Of a stretch of DNA of 39,964 bases, positions 13,507 to 21,389 are shown piece by piece. Numbering within the stretch: the stretch's first letter is position 1; the number at the start of each line of letters is the position of its first letter. The position numbers and the translations under genes are program-made. The stretch lies in contig DATBGS010000034.1 of NCBI GenBank assembly GCA_036557885.1, positions 1-39,964 of the forward strand, given 5' to 3'. The notes below the pieces were generated by a model. The model was not told the DNA's origin. It did not search any database and was given only the letters and a program-made list of their open reading frames with translations. The DNA is from DATBGS01 sp036557885 (GTDB lineage Bacteria > Chloroflexota > Ktedonobacteria > Ktedonobacterales > DATBGS01).

Positions 13507-14205
13507 TTAGCCCGCAGTGTCCACCAGCCCTCGGCCCACTGCATAGCGCACCAGATGGGTCACGTCGCGCAAACCAAGCTTTTCCATGACATGAGCGCGG
13601 TGGGCCTGGACGGTTTTGACGCTGAGCACAAGCTGATCGGCAATCTCCTGGTTGGTGTGTCCTTCAGCCACGAGCTTGAGGATCTCGCGCTCGCGGCTGC
13701 TCAGTTGCTCATATGGGTCGGCGGCTTTGGCATCGGCGGGTGCAGTTTCTTCGCGCAGCGTCAGGTAGCTTTGCACCAGGGTGCGCGCTGCGGAGGGAGA
13801 GAGGAACGTTTCGCCCTGAGCCACCGCGCGCAGGGCCAGGCGCAGTTCTGCGGCTGCCGCACGCTTGACCAGATAGCCAGAGGCGCCCGCCTCCAATGCC
13901 TGGTGCAGATAATCTTCGCGCTCGTGCATGGTGAGGATGAGCACCCGTACCTGGGGCTGGTGGGCGCGAATGCGCCGACAGACCTCCAGGCCATCGAGTT
14001 CTGGCATGGAAAGATCAAGCAAGACGACATCGGGCAGCAGGCGCTCGGCCAGTTCCACAGTCTGGCGCCCGGTGCGCGCCTCGCCAACAATCTCCACTTC
14101 GCCCTGGATAGTCAGCAATGCTTTTAGACCCTCGCGGAGAATGTCGTGATCATCGGCCAGCAAGACCCGAATGGGGGTATCTGAAAGTGGCGATGGATGC
14201 ATCAT
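13507..14205 (-). CDS. NarL/FixJ-family response regulator
   Basis: A 232-residue two-domain regulator. The receiver domain (about 11-125) has the acidic pair in LLADDHD, phospho-acceptor Asp in DVVLLDLSMPEL, the Thr in VLILTMHERED and the Lys in GYLVKRAA. The C-terminal LuxR-type HTH is LSSREREILKLVAEGHTNQE, then LSVKTVQAHRAHVMEKLGL. It is translationally coupled to the kinase gene by an ATGA overlap at 14202-14205, so the two form a dedicated pair. Targets are unknown; the adjacent copC group downstream on the same strand is an obvious candidate. Confidence 0.92.
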   Translation of the reverse strand: MMHPSPLSDTPIRVLLADDHDILREGLKALLTIQGEVEIVGEARTGRQTVELAERLLPDVVLLDLSMPELDGLEVCRRIRAHQPQVRVLILTMHEREDYLHQALEAGASGYLVKRAAAAELRLALRAVAQGETFLSPSAARTLVQSYLTLREETAPADAKAADPYEQLSSREREILKLVAEGHTNQEIADQLVLSVKTVQAHRAHVMEKLGLRDVTHLVRYAVGRGLVDTAG

Positions 14206-15293
14206 TGCATGTAGCCTTTCTGAGCGTCAGTTGCTCTCAGGGGGATTACAGCGCGAATGGTGGTCCCCTGGCTGGGAGAAGAGGCGACATCAAGCCTGCC
14301 GCCCAGGAGCCGCGCTCGCTCTTGCATGCCTGGCAGCCCCAGGCCGGTATGGGTAGTGTTGGTTTTTTGCGTCGCGGCAGAGCTCAAGCCTTTGCCATCA
14401 TCGCTGATGAGGAGGGTCACCTGCTCCGGCTGGCGCAGCAGCTTGAGATCAACACGGCTGGCCTGGGCATGGCGCGCCACGTTGGTGAGACTTTCCTGGG
14501 CGATGCGAAAGAGGGCGGTTTCGACCTCTGCTGGCAGACGTGGCCGGGTGCGAGTGCGCGGTTTTCCTACGTCTTGTTCTTGAGACGCTGCCCCAACTTC
14601 TTCCAGGTCCAGGGAGGCGCACAGGTGCAGGCGTTCCCTGGCATTCTCGACGAGCCAGCGCAGGGCGGCTTCCAATCCTAGATCGTCCAGGATGATGGGG
14701 CGGAGTTGCTCGCTGACGTGGCGCATTTCATCCATGGCGCGTTCGGCAAGCTGATTGATATGTGACACTTGCTTGCTGAACAGGGCGGCGTCTGGGGCAG
14801 TTCGGCTTGCCAGCACTTCGGTTAAGATTTGGGCATGCAGGGTGAGGGCCGTTAAGGTCTGGCTGGATTGATCGTGCAGTTCCAGGGCCAAGTGGCGGCG
14901 CTCTTGTTCTTGCGCGATGAAAATCTGGCTGGTGGTGTGCTGACGCTGTGCCTCCAGTCGGTCGAGCATGGCATTCAGCGCCGCTGCAAGCTGCGCGACA
15001 TCCTTATCATGCGCGGGAATCTGCGCCCGGCGCTCAAATTCACCCGCTTCAATGCTCTGAATGGTGCTGAGCAGTCCAAACAGCGGGCGGAAGGCGGCGC
15101 GCAGGACGAAAATGTTGATGGTCAGGCTGAGCGCGGCAGTGATCACCAAAAAAGAAGTATCAATCAGGTAGTGATAGGATTCAAGGGCATGCCGCGTGAC
15201 CCACCAGGCGCCAGCGGCCTCGGCAAGGATGATGAGCGTATTTGCCACCAGGACTTTTTCAAAGGTAGAGACGGAAGGGATGAATCGGGTCAT
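14202..15293 (-). CDS. NarL-type (HisKA_3) sensor histidine kinase
   Basis: A 363-residue membrane kinase from ATG 15293 (GAAGGAAGCAGCT upstream). The longer frame upstream is unrelated pseudogene sequence. Two membrane segments (VLVANTLIILAEAAGAWWV and FLVITAALSLTINIFVL) leave only a short external loop. A HAMP-like segment (LFGLLSTIQSIEAGEFERRA) leads to the HisKA_3 box, with His in RRHLALELHDQSSQTLTALT. The ATP-binding domain has LLISDDGKGL and GLGLPGMQERARLLGGRLDV. The tiny sensor loop suggests sensing in or at the membrane. It pairs with the regulator at 13507. Confidence 0.9.
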   Translation of the reverse strand: MTRFIPSVSTFEKVLVANTLIILAEAAGAWWVTRHALESYHYLIDTSFLVITAALSLTINIFVLRAAFRPLFGLLSTIQSIEAGEFERRAQIPAHDKDVAQLAAALNAMLDRLEAQRQHTTSQIFIAQEQERRHLALELHDQSSQTLTALTLHAQILTEVLASRTAPDAALFSKQVSHINQLAERAMDEMRHVSEQLRPIILDDLGLEAALRWLVENARERLHLCASLDLEEVGAASQEQDVGKPRTRTRPRLPAEVETALFRIAQESLTNVARHAQASRVDLKLLRQPEQVTLLISDDGKGLSSAATQKTNTTHTGLGLPGMQERARLLGGRLDVASSPSQGTTIRAVIPLRATDAQKGYMQ

Positions 15294-15429
15294 AGCTGCT
15301 TCCTTCAGGCGCGTGAACTCTCGGCTCTCTGTATTGTAGCAGCAGAACCACGGAAGGAACGCCAGACATGTTACGAGCTTCATCCTCAGATCACGCAGCG
15401 GCCTTCGCCACCGAGACGTTGCGGAAAGG

Positions 15430-15860
15430 ATGTTTACCACGACAACAGAACGCCCATCCGGTGAGACGGCCACGCCATCTAGCGAGCGCCCGACTGGAAC
15501 AGTCGCCCCCAGCGTGGGCTGGGTTGGGTCAGCAGCGCTCTCCAACATGGTTAGACTGGCGCTGCTAGTGGGGCCAGAGAGGCGCCAGCCGTCGGGCGAG
15601 AGTGCCCGCAGCACGGACTGTTCCCTAGCCTTCCCCTCCAAAACCGGCCTGCGCCGGATGTAGCAGTTTGGTGGCCTCTACGACCAGCATGCGGCCCCAT
15701 AGCTTCTCTGTGAGGTGCGATGCACCAGCAGCACGGGTGGTGCGTCCCTTCGAGACAAACACATGGCGCCAGTCGCGCTGCCAAAGCCAGGAGAGCCAGG
15801 CAGGTTTGCCGTTGAAATACGCGAGAGGAGTCGGTGCAAGTTCGACTCATCCATTGAAGC
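15430..15860 (-). pseudogene. Remnant of a beta-propeller-like (YVTN/WD-type) gene
   Basis: Two fragments in different minus-strand frames. One (about 15860 to the TAG at 15625) reads AWLSWLWQRDWRHVFVSKGR. The other (about 15641-15430) reads GRSLDGVAVSPDGRSVVVVN, which has the S-P-D-G-R repeat signature of YVTN/WD-type propellers. Neither has a start, and the frames are broken by stops. The parent protein is not identified; the propeller label rests on that single motif. Confidence 0.5.
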
Positions 15861-15902
15861 CTTGCTGAAGCATGCCAACCACGGGAATTCGCACCAACAG
15901 GC

Positions 15903-16500
15903 TCACTGACCCACGCCCCGCTGGTAATAGCGCGCACAAAGAAGCCCAGCGGACTCCGGCACATCTTCAGGCAGCACGCCTTGAAGGGCCTTAACTGAAA
16001 CCCACCCGCCACGGTGAAGGTCGTTGCGCCGATCAGTCAGGGGTGGCGTGCCAGAGCGGGCCATCCGTTGACGAGCGCGTGAATCCCGGTATCGCCCAGG
16101 AAGGAGGCAGTGGCAAAGGCCGTCCACATTGCCGCGTAGACCGCCAGAATCGCGACCCTCGTTCTGTGCGGGTGCGCTTCTTGGCGGCGGGCCCGCCGCC
16201 AGCAGCGACACCATCGGCAGGCTGGAGGGCAGCATCATAGGCGCTGTCATCACCTGCCAGCCCGCCAGAAAGAGCAGCAACGTCGCGAGAGGGGGCAGGC
16301 TGCTCTTAATAAGCAGGTAGCCGTGGTTGATGAGATACTGCTGATGGGTCCACCAGGCCAGCAGGGCCAGCGTCCAGGCGGCGGCCACCAGAAGCCAGGG
16401 CCAGAAGGCTACAGCACGACGCAGCGCCAGAGAAGGCGCTGCCGGGTTTGGGCCGCTGGCTTCTTTGATGGCGCGCAGCGTTGGCTCCCGTGATCTCACG
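15903..16500 (-). pseudogene. DUF2182 membrane protein, frameshifted remnant
   Basis: Readable pieces of DUF2182 lie in two frames. One frame has FWPWLLVAAAWTLALLAWWT and WQVMTAPMMLPSSLPMVSLL (the M-x-A-x-M-M-L-P core). After a shift near 16190, another frame gives VAGGFQLRPFKACCLKMCRS and PLGF, matching the Y-x-L-x-P-L-K-x-x-C-L-x-x-C-R core of the family. The C-terminal membrane segments are absent. An intact paralogue is at 19058. Together with the DUF1326 remnant upstream this is a decayed duplicate of the intact DUF1326-DUF2182 pair. Confidence 0.75.
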
Positions 16501-17010
16501 CCGTTCCAAAATGGAACACGCCTTGCAGCGCGTTGCGCCCGCTGAACTCCCAGGTCATGGCCTGCTCTGGCAGGTTGACGCGATGCACTGGCGCTTTGGC
16601 CACATAGGCAAACGAGTCGGGGATAGTCGGCAGCCAACTGCCCACCAGGCGCGTCGGTATAGGGTTCCAACTCGGCAGAGCAGCTCGCCCACGTGCAGGC
16701 TCCCTTGGCCCTCCTGCACCTGATAAGCAATGGGTCCGGTGTAGACCGCCAATCGCTCGTCAATCAGTCTCGCCTGATCCGCTAGCGGACCGCCGAGCTG
16801 GCCACTTAAGGCGTCCATAAGCGCCCGCTGCTGCTCCGGGCTGGCCTGCTCGTCAATGATGAGCACCTGCGGCCAGCGTCCCTCCAGCATCTTGCCAGTG
16901 ACCTGGGTGATTCCCACTACTGAGAAGCCCGCCACATCCAGGTCACGAACCTGACCTCGCTCGATATGATACGCCAGAGAAGCACTGCTGCTCTGGTCTG
17001 TTTGGCGCAT
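16496..17010 (-). pseudogene. DUF1326 protein, truncated and frameshifted remnant
   Basis: The 5' part (17010 to about 16670) reads LAYHIERGQVRDLDVAGFSV, VTGKMLEGRWPQVLIIDEQA and SPEQQRALMDALSGQLGG, standard DUF1326 sequence. The frame then shifts; the ending is found in another frame as EFSGRNALQGVFHFGTA followed by TGA at 16496-16498. The normal N-terminus with its Cys-rich metal site is missing: the sequence begins in the middle of the domain directly after the ctaG stop codon. The intact relative lies at 19961. Confidence 0.75.
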
Positions 17011-17043
17011 CGTTCCAAGATGGTCTGGATTGTCCCTCGCTGC

Positions 17044-17883
17044 TCATTTATCGCTGGCCGCTTCTGCCACCTGCTCCAGGCGCTCTTGCCGGAGCATCCA
17101 CTGAAGAAACAAGCCACTGCCGACCACGACGTACAGGAAGACGCCACCCAGCACCCACATCAGTAATCCCCCCAGTTGTTGATCGCTCGCCAGAACTGTC
17201 ATCGAGGCTTGCGCCTGCGGTCCCTTCGGCATGGTATACACGGGTGAGGAAAAGGTCAGCCCGGCGCCCAGCAGCATCATGGGCATATCACTGAAGAAGA
17301 GGTAGGCCAGCTTGCCTCCGAGTGGAAGTGGACCATTCTTCCCTTCCATCGGGCTGACCAGGGGCCACCAGAACAGCAAGCCGGTGACGAGGTACAACAA
17401 ATTTGCCAGCAGGTGCAGGCCCGGCTGCGCCATCATCAGAAAGATGAGCGCCGGGGCGTGCCAGAGCCAAATCGTGCCATTGAAGAGGGAGGCCGCCACC
17501 CAGGGACGAGTGAGCCAGTGCAGCGCGCGGCTGCCCCAGGGATGGCTGAACCAGGCGCGAAAGAACTCGGCAGGCAGCCCGACGATGAGCAAGGGTGGGA
17601 CGGCCAAGGAAAGCAGCAAGTGCTGGGCCATATGCACCGTAAAGACGTAGTTCATACCCAGGACATCCATAGGAAGGAGGAGCGCCGCTACGGCAAGCCC
17701 CAACCCGACCAAAAAGGCGCTCACCCTGCCCGCCGAAAGCGACGCGCCTTCCGCCTCTTGCGCCCGAAACTGCTTCATCTTGGTCAGATACCACATAGGA
17801 ATCCCGACGACCAACACCGAAAGGCAGAGCCATGACCAGAACGTCCACTCCTCAGGCATCCCTGTGGCACTGCTCATCACCAT
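17044..17883 (-). CDS. ctaG: CtaG-type cytochrome c oxidase assembly membrane protein
   Basis: A 279-residue protein with about seven membrane segments, of the CtaG (caa3-type) family. ATG 17883 follows GGAGGAGTGATC. Visible family signatures are NYVFTVHMAQHLLLSLAVPP, PLLIVGLPAEFFRAW, NGTIWLWHAPALIFLMM and LLYLVTGLLFWWPLVSP, with the conserved His/Trp in HMAQHLL and LWHAP. CtaG proteins of this family help load Cu into cytochrome oxidase, so it fits with Sco1 immediately upstream (17917, gap 33 bases) and with the copper genes nearby. Confidence 0.9.
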   Translation of the reverse strand: MVMSSATGMPEEWTFWSWLCLSVLVVGIPMWYLTKMKQFRAQEAEGASLSAGRVSAFLVGLGLAVAALLLPMDVLGMNYVFTVHMAQHLLLSLAVPPLLIVGLPAEFFRAWFSHPWGSRALHWLTRPWVAASLFNGTIWLWHAPALIFLMMAQPGLHLLANLLYLVTGLLFWWPLVSPMEGKNGPLPLGGKLAYLFFSDMPMMLLGAGLTFSSPVYTMPKGPQAQASMTVLASDQQLGGLLMWVLGGVFLYVVVGSGLFLQWMLRQERLEQVAEAASDK

Positions 17884-17916
17884 GATCACTCCTCCTTCGA
17901 CTCCAAAGCCCCGGTG

Positions 17917-18558
17917 CTAGCCCGCCAGGAGGGTATGGAGGTCGGCCGCCAGCATCTGAGGGTTCAGGCTGTCGTTCAAGTAGACCCGCTCGCGCCCTTG
18001 TTGATCCAGCAGGAACACGCCCACCGAATGCATGAGGGTCGATCCCGTTCCCTGCGCGTTCGGGAGGGACTCCACCGTCTGGAAATAGGCCTTCCAGACC
18101 GGCTCCAGTTGCGTGGTGGTTCCCAGCAGAAAATGGAGCCGCCCCTGGAGTTGATGGACGGCCACAAACTGCGTGGCGGAGGCAGGGGTATCCCCGTGCG
18201 GATCAAGACTCACCGCCAGCCACTCGACCTGCTGGGCTTGCTTTCCCAGCGTTTGGGAGGCTTTATACAGCTTAGACGCCAGGAGCGGACACGGGCCGGG
18301 GCAATGGGTGTACATAAAGGTCAGCACCACCGGATGTCCTTTGAGCTCAGAGAGCTGGATGGTGGCTCCCGTCTGGTCGACGAGTTGAAACGTCGGGGCA
18401 GGCAGACTGCCGAGATCGGTGCCTTGCAGCGAGGGAGCGGAAGGAGACGAGCCCAGACAAGAAGACAGCGCGAGCAGCAGCAAGAGCAGCCCCCCTGGAA
18501 CGAGACGCCGAAGGTGCCAGCGAAGGCCGGTGGTCTTTGGCAGATGGACCGCGTGCAT
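17917..18558 (-). CDS. SCO1/SenC copper chaperone lipoprotein-like protein
   Basis: From ATG 18558 (GAGGAGTACCAT upstream) the 213-residue protein has a hydrophobic N-terminal segment ending LLLLALSSC, a possible lipobox. A thioredoxin-like Sco domain follows. The copper site CxxxC is in YTHCPGPCPLLAS; the third ligand His is in LMHSVGVFLLDQQG. DPHGDTP and LHFLLGT motifs are also typical. Sco proteins deliver copper to, or reduce, the CuA site of cytochrome oxidase. With ctaG directly downstream it forms an oxidase-assembly unit. Confidence 0.92.
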   Translation of the reverse strand: MHAVHLPKTTGLRWHLRRLVPGGLLLLLLALSSCLGSSPSAPSLQGTDLGSLPAPTFQLVDQTGATIQLSELKGHPVVLTFMYTHCPGPCPLLASKLYKASQTLGKQAQQVEWLAVSLDPHGDTPASATQFVAVHQLQGRLHFLLGTTTQLEPVWKAYFQTVESLPNAQGTGSTLMHSVGVFLLDQQGRERVYLNDSLNPQMLAADLHTLLAG

Positions 18559-19057
18559 ATGGTACTCCTCAAGACCCCTGGGGAGGCAGCGCCTTCGGGA
18601 TTGGGCCTCTCCCCTGGTGGTCCTCCTCTGCTCTTCCGGCACCTGGGGGGTCGTAGCCTGACCACTTCCACCCTCCAAAACGCGGGCGCGAACACGGCAC
18701 TCCCCTGTGCGTCAAGCCAAATGGTGCGGCAGAACCGACAGGACATAAGCTGTCTCTTGACCATTATAAGAGCCGCAGTTAAACACCTCCTGAATCGGAC
18801 GCGGGTCTGGCCGAACAATCCCCTGAATAACGTATGCGGGACACTGCGCACAGTGGGGGAGTGCTGCTCGCGCTCGTTCTGTTCCAGCAAAGAACAGATG
18901 ACGCGCCCGACTCCTTGCCAGATCAGGCACGAGGCATGGCTGGGGATCTGCGTTTGCTCTCCTGGAGGAGTCGCCTGGTGCGCTGCTCGGCTGATGGAAG
19001 TCTGATCCGGCAAGTGTTCCCTTGGTCCGGTGCTGCCAGGAAACGACTAAGGAGGCG
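18559..19057. other. Region of about 500 bases without a supported gene
   Basis: It separates the Sco gene from the DUF2182 gene upstream. A minus-strand open frame of 123 codons (18712-19083) overlaps the end of DUF2182 and has a CAQC pair but no recognisable domain; I do not support it as a gene. A promoter for sco-ctaG is expected here but none stands out. Confidence 0.4.
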
Positions 19058-19828
19058 TTATCGTGTGGCTCCCAGCAGACCACCAGGGAGCAGCCCTGGA
19101 TCGCCTGCGGCCAGGATGCCGAGCAGCAAGAGCCCGATGCCCACCCCCAGGGCCAGGTGATGCCCGTAACGCCATCCTTTCTCCAGCAGCACGATCAGGG
19201 TGATCAAGAGCATCCAGGCAAGGTTCATGAGGCCGACGATCACCAGGAGCAGCATGAGTCCGCCACAGGCGCCCAGGCAGTCCAGCCCATGCGCGACCCC
19301 CGTTCCCACCTCTTGCAGAGAGACTGGGAGCGGCAAGGAGGATGGCCTCCGACACAGGGGCCCGCGACACGATGCCAGGCACGCTGCCTGGAGCGGCGTG
19401 AGGTGATAGAGGCCCGCGGCCACCAGGACAAGAGCGCCTCCTTCGAGCGCTAGAGAGGGCGCCAGGCGGATCAGGGACGCTTCCATCAGCGCGAGACCAT
19501 AGATGGGAAGACCGAAAGCCGCCCAGACGAGGAGATAGCCCAACACAACGGCGCCCACACGAACCGAAAGCCTCCATCCGCGCGTCCGCAGGCACAGGGC
19601 CTCCAGATGGAGCGAAACCCGCGGGGCGAGCGTGGGGAGCATCATCGCCGCCATCATCACGGTCCAGAAGCACAAAAAGGATACCAGCGGCATCCCCATC
19701 GCCCCCGGTAGGGGCGGCATGCCACGCGCTTGCCCAACGGTCGGAATCCAGGCCAGCCCGGCGAGCAGCCAACACCCGATCCAGGCCACCAGCCGTGTCG
19801 CCTGCGGCGCATGTGTCATCTGAGCCAT
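19058..19828 (-). CDS. DUF2182 predicted metal-binding integral membrane protein
   Basis: A 256-residue protein with about seven membrane segments; ATG 19828 follows GGGAGGGGC. Family core motifs: FWTVMMAAMMLPTLAPRVSL, GYLLVWAAFGLPIYGLAL, and the Cys motif YHLTPLQAACLASCRGPLC, then GVAHGLDCLGACGGLMLLLV. The repeated Cys and Met residues facing the membrane suggest metal (copper) handling. It is preceded by a DUF1326 gene (19961), a pairing repeated in decayed form at 15903-17010. Its location beside Sco and CtaG suggests a role in copper supply (inference; no biochemical function is established for the family that I can state). Confidence 0.85.
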   Translation of the reverse strand: MAQMTHAPQATRLVAWIGCWLLAGLAWIPTVGQARGMPPLPGAMGMPLVSFLCFWTVMMAAMMLPTLAPRVSLHLEALCLRTRGWRLSVRVGAVVLGYLLVWAAFGLPIYGLALMEASLIRLAPSLALEGGALVLVAAGLYHLTPLQAACLASCRGPLCRRPSSLPLPVSLQEVGTGVAHGLDCLGACGGLMLLLVIVGLMNLAWMLLITLIVLLEKGWRYGHHLALGVGIGLLLLGILAAGDPGLLPGGLLGATR

Positions 19829-19960
19829 AGCAGCAAGCCCCTCCCTCTGGGACGCAGCTTCTCCTTGCTCATCTTACCACGCGTGAGCAAGAGCGGCTGC
19901 TCCGCCCTCTTGCTCGCTCCTGAGCCCCTCTCGCCAGTGGAGGAGATACGCTTCCGTTAA

Positions 19961-20518
19961 CTAGTCGAGTTGTCCACGCACGGCCACCCGCCCATTGAAG
20001 GTCCAGACTTGGATCGACGCAGGAGCCTGGCCTTGTACCAGGCGGCTTCGGTCGGGGGAAAAGGTGACGGCGAGGATCGACTGCCCCCGAATCACCTGAT
20101 AGCGCATCGGGACCAGATACGCCGGGCGCGCTTGGGAGGGATGATCCTGTGGATGGGCCACTGCGCTCCCCTGGTGTTCCTGGAACAGATCAAGCAGCAC
20201 ACGCACTTGATCGGCAGGAGCCCCATCATCAATGAGGATGACCTCGTGCCAATCACGAGACGCTTCATTCGAGGTTTGTGCCAGGTTGAGGAAGGTGCGC
20301 GCTGAGACATCGACCCCTTCAATCGTGCCCAGATCAATGTGGTCGCCAACAAAGCGCCAGCGCGGCCCAAGATAGAGATCCGCGCCTTCACAGGGGCAGG
20401 TGTCGCCACACGTGCAGGGATCGCCGGTACACGCACCGGCAGGATCACGCATACAGGAACAGGCTTGTGCAGCAAACACCGCTCCCTGAATCTGATGTTT
20501 AAGTGGAGCAGGAGCCAT
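19961..20518 (-). CDS. DUF1326-like protein with extra Cys cluster
   Basis: The 185-residue reading from ATG 20518 gives the usual family opening (PLKHQIQGAVFAAQACSC). Longer upstream frames look non-coding. A Cys-rich region, CSCMRDPAGACTGDPCTC followed by GDTCPCEG, holds eight Cys, more than the usual C-x-C...C-P-C of DUF1326, and is probably a metal site. The rest (GDHIDLGTIEGVDVSARTFL ... VLLDLFQEHQG ... SPDRSRLVQGQAPASIQVWT) is family-like. It is upstream of DUF2182 with a 132-base gap, same strand. The start lacks a strong ribosome binding site, so it is uncertain. Confidence 0.7.
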   Translation of the reverse strand: MAPAPLKHQIQGAVFAAQACSCMRDPAGACTGDPCTCGDTCPCEGADLYLGPRWRFVGDHIDLGTIEGVDVSARTFLNLAQTSNEASRDWHEVILIDDGAPADQVRVLLDLFQEHQGSAVAHPQDHPSQARPAYLVPMRYQVIRGQSILAVTFSPDRSRLVQGQAPASIQVWTFNGRVAVRGQLD

Positions 20519-21038
20519 GAGGGCCAAAGCATTTCCTTCTTTCTCCTGGTTTTCCCAGAAAGCAGCCGAAAGAGCAGACATCGAGGCAGGGTCAGGCAGA
20601 TTCACGCTGCCTTGACCAGGCAGCAGCACGAAAGCAGAGGAGACACGAGACGTGGAACCTCTCCACTTTACTTCGCGTCTGTGACTGATCAAGAAGCACG
20701 CACCACTCCCCGCGGCAACATCCATGCCAGGGAAACGGAGCGGCAGGCGACCAATCAGATGAGCGGCTATCAGAGGTGAAGGCGGCAGCCGCTCCCCGCA
20801 GACAGGAGGTGGCTGGGATCGGCCCAACCGGAGCGGCTTCCCCCGCTTTGAGCGATCCCGGGGAGTCTCTCACCCGTCACAGGCGCCTTACTGCATGAAC
20901 TCTCCTCGCTCCCAGTCATTGCCAACTCGGCATGGCGGATCGGCGTCAAAGCTCCGCCCGCCGAGGAAGAGCCGCACAAGCTTTGGTGCCGCAGTGCAAG
21001 GGGCAAACAAAGGAAGAGGAAAGAGAGGAACTTGCCCA
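20519..21038. other. Divergent intergenic region of about 520 bases
   Basis: It lies between the minus-strand DUF1326 gene and the plus-strand gene at 21039, so promoters for both should be here. I see no gene, no clear repeat and no riboswitch-like core that I could name. Confidence 0.4.
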
Positions 21039-21281
21039 ATGGGTATGTTCCAGGATCAACAGTCGGTGCTGGTGTGTGATGTCGCCATTGGTCAGGTGCG
21101 CCAGACGCTCAGCCGCGCGTTTGGCGAAGCGGTTCAGTACATGACGGTAAAGGGGCAAGGAACGCTGGTTCAGGCAGCAGCTTGCGTGGCGAGCGAGCAA
21201 TTTCAAGCGCTGACGCGCGCTGCTATTGACCAGGTCCAGCAGGACAACGCTCCCAACAACGCCACTACGTCAGGCGGCTGA
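21039..21281 (+). CDS. Small protein of unknown function
   Basis: An 80-residue frame from ATG 21039, preceded by AGAGAGGAA eight bases upstream; a second ATG is at 21045. The protein (VLVCDVAIGQVRQTLSRAFG, then EAVQYMTVKGQGTLVQAAAC) is regular, amphipathic and helix/strand-like, without low complexity until the Asn/Thr-rich tail. I recognise no family. It lies just upstream of repeat copy 3 and a replication-initiator-like gene, all on the same strand. Confidence 0.5.
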   Translation: MGMFQDQQSVLVCDVAIGQVRQTLSRAFGEAVQYMTVKGQGTLVQAAACVASEQFQALTRAAIDQVQQDNAPNNATTSGG

Positions 21282-21389
21282 TGATGCCTTCTCCCACCAA
21301 GCCGAAAGGAAGAGAGAAGCACTGCCAGGCTCTGCGAGCAGGGAGGGGCGAAGCAAGCGCGCTCACTCGCCAGAGAGCTTGACTGATGT

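Noticed and set aside
18712..19083. A 123-codon minus-strand frame with HCAQC
   Set aside because: It overlaps the end of the DUF2182 gene, has no ribosome binding site and resembles no family I know.
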